A stretch of DNA of 64,000 nt from Caenispirillum bisanense (GTDB lineage: Bacteria; Pseudomonadota; Alphaproteobacteria; Rhodospirillales; Rhodospirillaceae): the NCBI RefSeq assembly GCF_039523075.1, contig NZ_BAAAEP010000007.1:1-64000 (forward strand), given 5' to 3'. The first letter of the stretch is position 1. Each line of letters opens with the position of its first letter. The translations under genes and the position numbers were made by a program. The notes under the pieces are model-generated. The model worked only from the letters and a program-made list of their open reading frames with translations. It had not been told where the DNA came from and ran no database searches. Positions 59,451 through 64,000 of this stretch are shown here, in pieces.

Positions 59451-60334
59451 CAGCTTTTCCGCCCGTAGAGGCCGGTGGGGAACACCGCCAGCACCACCGC
59501 CATGACCAGGAAGATGAGCATGGACGACAGCGCCGGCCCGGCATCGGTGATCTTCGGCAGGTAGACGCGGCCGAGGGTGTCGGTGATGCCGACCAGCAGC
59601 GAGCCGGCAACCGCCCCCTTCAGCGAGCCGATGCCGCCGATCACCACCACGACGAAGGCGAGGATGAGGATGGGCTCGCCCATGCCCGACTGGATGGCGA
59701 GGAACGGCCCCGCCAGCACGCCGGCCAGCCCCGCCAGCAGGGCGCCCAGCGCGAAGACCAGCGTGTACAGCCGGCCGATGTCGACGCCGAGGGCGCCGAT
59801 CATCTCGCGGTCCACCGACCCGGCGCGGATGCGCATGCCGACCCGCGTGCCCTGCACCAGCCACGCCAGCGCCAGCATGACGGCCGCCCCGGCGGCGATC
59901 ACCGCCAGGCGGTAGAGCGGATAGGGGGCGCCGGGCACGATCTCGACGAAGCCGCCCAGCGCCTCCGGCACGTCCAGCCGCATGGGGCGGATGCCCCACA
60001 GCAGGCGCACCAGTTCGTTGAAGAACAGGATCAGCCCGAAGGTGGCCAGCACCTGGTCCAGGTGATCGCGGGCATAGAGACGGCGCATCACCACCAGCTC
60101 GATGACGATGCCGGTGACGAAGGCCGCGGCCGCCCCGGCCACCAGCCCGAGCAGCCACGAGCCGCTGACGCCGGTGGTCCAGGCGGCGACATAGGCGCCG
60201 ACCATGAACAGCGATCCGTGCGCCAGGTTCAGCAGGTTCATGATGCCGAACACCAGCGTCAGGCCCGACGCCATCAGCAGCAGCGTCACCGACAGCTGCA
60301 CGCCGTTCAGAAGCTGTTCGAGGAAAAGCAGCAT
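59450..60334 (-). CDS. livH: Branched-chain amino acid-type ABC transporter permease LivH
   Basis: 294 residues from ATG 60334; a GTG at 60343 would add three residues. About eight hydrophobic segments; motifs NLLNLAHGSLFMVGAYVA and GGIGSLKGAVAGSLLVG. The transporter order J-H-M-G-F on the minus strand is the classic one. Confidence 0.93.
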   Translation of the reverse strand: MLLFLEQLLNGVQLSVTLLLMASGLTLVFGIMNLLNLAHGSLFMVGAYVAAWTTGVSGSWLLGLVAGAAAAFVTGIVIELVVMRRLYARDHLDQVLATFGLILFFNELVRLLWGIRPMRLDVPEALGGFVEIVPGAPYPLYRLAVIAAGAAVMLALAWLVQGTRVGMRIRAGSVDREMIGALGVDIGRLYTLVFALGALLAGLAGVLAGPFLAIQSGMGEPILILAFVVVVIGGIGSLKGAVAGSLLVGITDTLGRVYLPKITDAGPALSSMLIFLVMAVVLAVFPTGLYGRKS

Positions 60335-60395
60335 GGCTCTCACCGACCGGCGGCCGGCGGGAGCGGACTGTCCCCGCGCCGGCCGCCGGGCCGCA

Positions 60396-61571
60396 TCACT
60401 TCATCTCGCATTCGGCGGCGTAGGCGTCGACGTGGTTGTCGAAGCCCTTGGTCGCGATGCGGTTGGTGACGTTGCCGGTGTCGTCCTTGAACACCTCGCG
60501 GACATAGATGTCCTGGATCGGGTGGTTGTTGTTGCCGAAGGCGAACTCGCCGCGCACCGAGGGGAAATCGGCCTGCTTCATGGCGGCGGCCAGGGCATCC
60601 ATGTCGGCGGTCGACCAGTCGGTCTTCTGCAGGGCGGCGACGATGGCCTGCGCCGTGTCGTAGCCCTGGGCGGCGTAGAGCGTCGGGTATTCGCTGAACT
60701 TGGCCTTGTAGCCGTCGACGAAGGTCTTGTTGGCGGCCACGTCCAGGTCCGGCGACCACTGGGAGCCGTTGAAGAAGCCGATGGCGGCATCGCCCACCGC
60801 ATCCAGCAGCGTGTCGTCGAAGGAGAACGCCGGGCCGAGCGCCACCACCTTGTCGGCGAGGCCGGCCTGGGCGAACTGCTTCATGAAGTTGATGCCCATG
60901 CCGCCGGGATAGAAGAAGTACACCGCGTCGGGGTTGGCGGCGCGCAGTTCGGCGATTTCGGCGGCGTAGTCGGTCTGGTTCAGCTTGGTGTAGACCTCGC
61001 CCACCACCTCGCCCTTGAAGAAGCGCTTGAAGCCGCCGATGGAATCCTTGCCGGCCTGGTAGTTGGGCGCCATCAGGTAGACCCGCTTCAGGTTCTGCTC
61101 GTTGGCGTACTTGCCCATCACCTCGGCGAAGTTGTCGTTCTGGTAGGCGGTGTTGAAGTAGCGCGGATGGCAGCCCTTGCCGGCCAGCGGCGCCGGCCCG
61201 GCGTTGGGGCTGACGTAAAGGATGTCGTAGTTGCGCACCAGCTTGGGGATGGTCGCCATGGCGACGTTGGAGAAGATGGCGCCGGTCATGATCTTCACGC
61301 CGTCGCGCTCCACCATGCGCTCGGTCAGCTGGGTGGCGGTGCCGGGGTCGAGGCCGTCGTCCTCCACCAGCAGGGTCACGCGGTCGGCGACGCCGGCCTG
61401 TTCCAGCGCCAGCTCGAAGCCCTTGCGGACGTGGTCGCCGAGGTAACCGGCGCCGGTGGACAGGGTGGTGACCATACCCACCTTCACCGGATCGGCCGCC
61501 TGGGCGGCGGCGGCGGTGGCGAGCAGAAGGGCGGCGGCGGCGGCCGCAGCGGCGGCGGACTTCATGGGCAT
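60396..61571 (-). CDS. livJ: Branched-chain amino acid-type periplasmic binding protein
   Basis: 391 residues. Signal peptide (MPMKSAAAAAAAAALLLATA to about 26), then type I periplasmic-binding fold (VKVGMVTTLSTGAGYLGDHVRKG). GGGGAG lies about ten bases before ATG 61571. The ligand may be a branched-chain amino acid, an amide or urea, or an aromatic; the family covers all of these. It ends about 60 bases before livH. Confidence 0.9.
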   Translation of the reverse strand: MPMKSAAAAAAAAALLLATAAAAQAADPVKVGMVTTLSTGAGYLGDHVRKGFELALEQAGVADRVTLLVEDDGLDPGTATQLTERMVERDGVKIMTGAIFSNVAMATIPKLVRNYDILYVSPNAGPAPLAGKGCHPRYFNTAYQNDNFAEVMGKYANEQNLKRVYLMAPNYQAGKDSIGGFKRFFKGEVVGEVYTKLNQTDYAAEIAELRAANPDAVYFFYPGGMGINFMKQFAQAGLADKVVALGPAFSFDDTLLDAVGDAAIGFFNGSQWSPDLDVAANKTFVDGYKAKFSEYPTLYAAQGYDTAQAIVAALQKTDWSTADMDALAAAMKQADFPSVRGEFAFGNNNHPIQDIYVREVFKDDTGNVTNRIATKGFDNHVDAYAAECEMK

Positions 61572-61712
61572 CGACGGAAGGCTCCCCTGTTCTGTTCAGC
61601 GTCCTGTTGTACCTGATGCGGCGGGCGCGGCGAAAACGATTTCCGTTCCGCCGCCGCCGCAGGCATGCTCGCTGTCTCCCGCCTCCCTCCCGCCCACCGC
61701 CGAGCCGCCGCC

Positions 61713-62384
61713 ATGACCGAGATCCCTTCCGTCGTCGCCCTGCAGGGCTTCATCGCCGTGCTGGAGGTGCTGGGCGTCGCCGTCTTCGCCCTCTCCGGTG
61801 CGCTGACGGCGGCGCGCAAGGAGATGGACCCCTTCGGCTTCATGGTGCTGGGTGTGGCGACCGCCGTCGGCGGCGGCACCCTGCGCGACCTGGTGCTGGG
61901 GCTGCCGGTGTTCTGGGTGGCGAAGCCGCATTACCTGGTGGCCTGCATCGTCGCCTCTCTGCCGGTGTTCTGGCTCGCCCGCCTGCTCGACAGCCGCTAC
62001 AAGGCGCTGGTGTGGGCCGATGCCGTCGGCATGGCGCTGTTCACCGTCACCGGCACCCAGAAGGCGCTGGAGGCCGGCGCGCCGCCTTCGGTCGCCATCA
62101 CCATGGGCATCATGACGGCGGCCTTCGGCGGCCTGATCCGCGACATCCTGTGCGGCGAAAGCCCGCTCATGCTGCGCAAGGAGATCTATGCCACCGCCGC
62201 CTTCATCGGCGCCGCCGCCCTGGTGGTGATGACCGAACTGGAGGTCCCGCGCGAGGTGCGGGCCATGGCCGCCTTCGGCATCACCTTCGTGGTGCGGGCG
62301 CTGGCGATCCTGCGCGGCTGGTCGCTGCCGCACTACCGCCGCCCCGACAAGCCGCTGGACGGACCGCCGAAATGGCGCCCCTGA
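61713..62384 (+). CDS. UPF0126 (YicG/TRIC-type) membrane protein
   Basis: 223 residues, about seven membrane helices. The two copies of the family motif are at ALSGALTAARKEMDPFGFMVLGVATAVGGGTLRDLVLG and the internal GIMTAAFGGLIRDILCGE. Members form trimeric cation-channel-like folds; the physiological role in bacteria is unclear. The start at 61713 begins MTEIPSVVALQ. Divergent from livJ. Confidence 0.85.
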   Translation: MTEIPSVVALQGFIAVLEVLGVAVFALSGALTAARKEMDPFGFMVLGVATAVGGGTLRDLVLGLPVFWVAKPHYLVACIVASLPVFWLARLLDSRYKALVWADAVGMALFTVTGTQKALEAGAPPSVAITMGIMTAAFGGLIRDILCGESPLMLRKEIYATAAFIGAAALVVMTELEVPREVRAMAAFGITFVVRALAILRGWSLPHYRRPDKPLDGPPKWRP

Positions 62385-62455
62385 GCAGCGGCAACGGTGG
62401 AACCGGCCGGTCCATGTCCCTATGTGAGCGGGAGCAATCGGGCCAGGCTGGAGCC

Positions 62456-63199
62456 ATGACGTCAGACGACACACAGACCCCGGCGCCGCGCGCCACCGGA
62501 ACACCGACGCCGCGCCCCACCGGATCGGGCGTGGACGCCTTTCTGCGCAAGGTGGCGGCAACGCCGGCGCCGCAGGTTCAGGCGGGCCAGCGCGGCCGCC
62601 TGCTGTTCGCCCTTGATGCCACCGCCAGCCGGCAACCCACCTGGGCCCAGGCCAGCCGCCTGCAGATGGAGATGTTCTCCGTCGCCGCCGGCCTCGGCGG
62701 GCTGGAGATGCAGGTCGCCTTCTACCGCGGCTTCGGCGAGTTCAAGGCCACCCCCTGGCTTAGCGACGGCGCCGACCTGCTGCGCCGCATGAGCAAGGTG
62801 GGCTGCATCGGCGGCCACACCCAGATCGCCCGCGTGCTGCGCCACGCCCTCAACCAGACGCGCGAGCGCAAGGTGGCGGCGCTGGTGTTCGTCGGCGACG
62901 CGGTGGAGGAAAACCCCGACGAGATCTGCCATCTGGCCGGCGAGATGGGGCTGAACGGATTGCCCGCCTTCCTGTTCCACGAAGGGCCGGACATGGCCGC
63001 CTTCGGCGTCTTCCAGCAGGCGGCGCGGCTGTCCGGCGGCGCCTGCTGCCGCTTCGACGCCTCCAGCCCCAAGGACCTGCACGACCTGCTGTCGGCGGTG
63101 GCGGTGTTCGCCGCCGGCGGCCGCCGGGCGCTGGTGGACTACGGCCGCCGCTCCGGCAGCCGCAGCGTCCTGCAGCTGACCCACCAGATGGGAGGCTGA
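62456..63199 (+). CDS. VWA-like domain protein
   Basis: 247 residues. The first 45 residues are Pro/Thr-rich. A von Willebrand A-type fold is suggested by LLFALDATASRQPTWAQA (degenerate metal motif D-x-T-x-S) and AALVFVGDAVEEN later. It begins after GGAG at ATG 62456. It is directly followed by the J-domain gene eight bases later, so they are probably cotranscribed. Role unknown, perhaps protein interaction or a stress-linked assembly. Confidence 0.72.
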   Translation: MTSDDTQTPAPRATGTPTPRPTGSGVDAFLRKVAATPAPQVQAGQRGRLLFALDATASRQPTWAQASRLQMEMFSVAAGLGGLEMQVAFYRGFGEFKATPWLSDGADLLRRMSKVGCIGGHTQIARVLRHALNQTRERKVAALVFVGDAVEENPDEICHLAGEMGLNGLPAFLFHEGPDMAAFGVFQQAARLSGGACCRFDASSPKDLHDLLSAVAVFAAGGRRALVDYGRRSGSRSVLQLTHQMGG

Positions 63200-63207
63200 C
63201 GGCCGCC

Positions 63208-63999
63208 ATGCTGCTGGGGGCGCTGGTTCTCGGGGTCGGCCTGCTGGTCGCCTACATGCTCATCGGGCAATGGTACGTCAATGCCGCCCCGCGCGACGTC
63301 GTCCGCGGGCTGAAGCGCGGCGCCCTGGTGCTGGCGCTGCTGGCGGTGGTGGCGCTGGCGGTCACCGGCCGCCTCGGCTGGGCGCTGGCGCTGCTGGCCG
63401 GCCTCGCCCCCTGGGTCATGCGGCTGCTGCGGCTGGTGCTGCTCGGCCACGTGCTGCGCCGCACCGGCCTGTTCGGCGGGCCGGGCGGCTTTTCCTCCCC
63501 TGGCGGCGGATTCGGCTTCGGCATGCCCGGCGGCGGGTCCGGCCGTGCCGCCGGCCAGCGCTCCGACGTGATGACGGCGTGGCTGTCCATGACGCTGGAG
63601 CACGACAGCGGCGCCATGACCGGCCGCGTGCTGCAGGGCCCCTACCTCGGCCGCGACCTCGCCACCCTGACGGCGGAGGAACGGCTGGACCTGTGGCGGC
63701 AGGTGCAGGGCGATGCCGACTCGCTGCGCCTCTATGAAGCCTGGCTCGACCGCGCCGACCCTGACTGGCGCGCCGCCGGCGGTGCGGCCGGGCAGGACGC
63801 CCCGCCGGCGGCCGGCGACTCCGGCCCCATGACCCGCGCCGACGCGCTCAAGGTGCTCGGCCTGGAGGAGGGGGCGGATGCCGATGCCATCAAGGCCGCC
63901 TACCGCCGCCTCATGCGCCAGATGCATCCCGACCACGGCGGCTCCGCCTGGATGGCGGCCAAGCTGAACGAGGCCCGCCGCGTGCTGCTGGGGGATTGA
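63208..63999 (+). CDS. Membrane-anchored J-domain protein
   Basis: 263 residues. Hydrophobic helices lie at about 2-20, 36-52 and 56-80. A Gly/Pro-rich region (about 88-115) and a helical segment (120-180, TerB-like in spacing) follow. The C-terminal J-domain (about 208-263) holds the HPD motif in MRQMHPDHGG. It resembles DjlA/Pam18-like co-chaperones that stimulate DnaK at the membrane. It ends within the window at 63999. Confidence 0.82.
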   Translation: MLLGALVLGVGLLVAYMLIGQWYVNAAPRDVVRGLKRGALVLALLAVVALAVTGRLGWALALLAGLAPWVMRLLRLVLLGHVLRRTGLFGGPGGFSSPGGGFGFGMPGGGSGRAAGQRSDVMTAWLSMTLEHDSGAMTGRVLQGPYLGRDLATLTAEERLDLWRQVQGDADSLRLYEAWLDRADPDWRAAGGAAGQDAPPAAGDSGPMTRADALKVLGLEEGADADAIKAAYRRLMRQMHPDHGGSAWMAAKLNEARRVLLGD

Positions 64000-64000
64000 A

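Overview
The window is high-GC (roughly 70%), gene-dense bacterial chromosome with no phage, insertion sequence or CRISPR array. The gene content suggests a motile, metabolically versatile alphaproteobacterium, probably near Rhodospirillales/Azospirillaceae. That placement is inferred from gene families and codon use, not from a marker phylogeny. Pointers are the aerobic phenylacetyl-CoA epoxidase operon, a paired FAD hydroxylase and DUF2783-type protein, several ABC uptake systems, and many sensor kinases. One assembly gap (10 Ns at 40234-40243) cuts a kinase gene.

Layout. 1-7800: a truncated RibD-type reductase, small proteins, succinate-semialdehyde dehydrogenase (gabD), and a PAS histidine kinase with its receiver. 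7900-17100: a PuuA-like glutamine synthetase, an MFS exporter, a CoA-binding protein, an OmpR-type regulator divergent from a Na/Pi cotransporter that has a Pho-box-like promoter, then an enoyl-CoA hydratase divergent from a hotdog thioesterase. 17200-21650: low-complexity secreted and small unknown proteins, one frameshifted gene, and a chemoreceptor. 22200-25600: rplM-rpsI, argC, gamma carbonic anhydrase and a guanine-deaminase-like enzyme. 25600-32800: a six-gene minus-strand operon (amidinohydrolase, aminotransferase, polyamine-type ABC transporter) divergent from a LysR regulator. 32800-42050: a kinase fused to a periplasmic binding domain, two tandem tRNA-Asp genes, and a hemerythrin-like protein beside a hybrid kinase. 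42100-44750: DUF445, an XRE regulator and a small protein. 44750-50500: paaABCDE followed by an FAD aromatic hydroxylase and its small partner. 50900-57000: a dCache kinase, a GNAT enzyme, an acyl-CoA synthetase, and a guanidine-II riboswitch in front of sugE/gdx. 57000-61600: livFGMHJ. 61700-64000: a UPF0126/TRIC-type membrane protein, a VWA-like protein and a membrane J-domain protein.

Themes. The window combines uptake and catabolism of amino acids, polyamines, guanidino compounds and aromatic acids with dense signalling. The strongest regulatory reading is the mini-ykkC (guanidine-II) riboswitch before the SMR exporter. The most promising undescribed unit is the amidinohydrolase/aminotransferase/ABC operon, whose substrate is not evident but whose enzyme mix points to a guanidino or ureido compound. 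Two divergence points carry recognisable operators: a Pho-box-like direct repeat before the Na/Pi carrier, and LiuR-like palindromes at two acyl-CoA loci. A shared ACAGTTTC element links the phenylacetate operon to the neighbouring hydroxylase.
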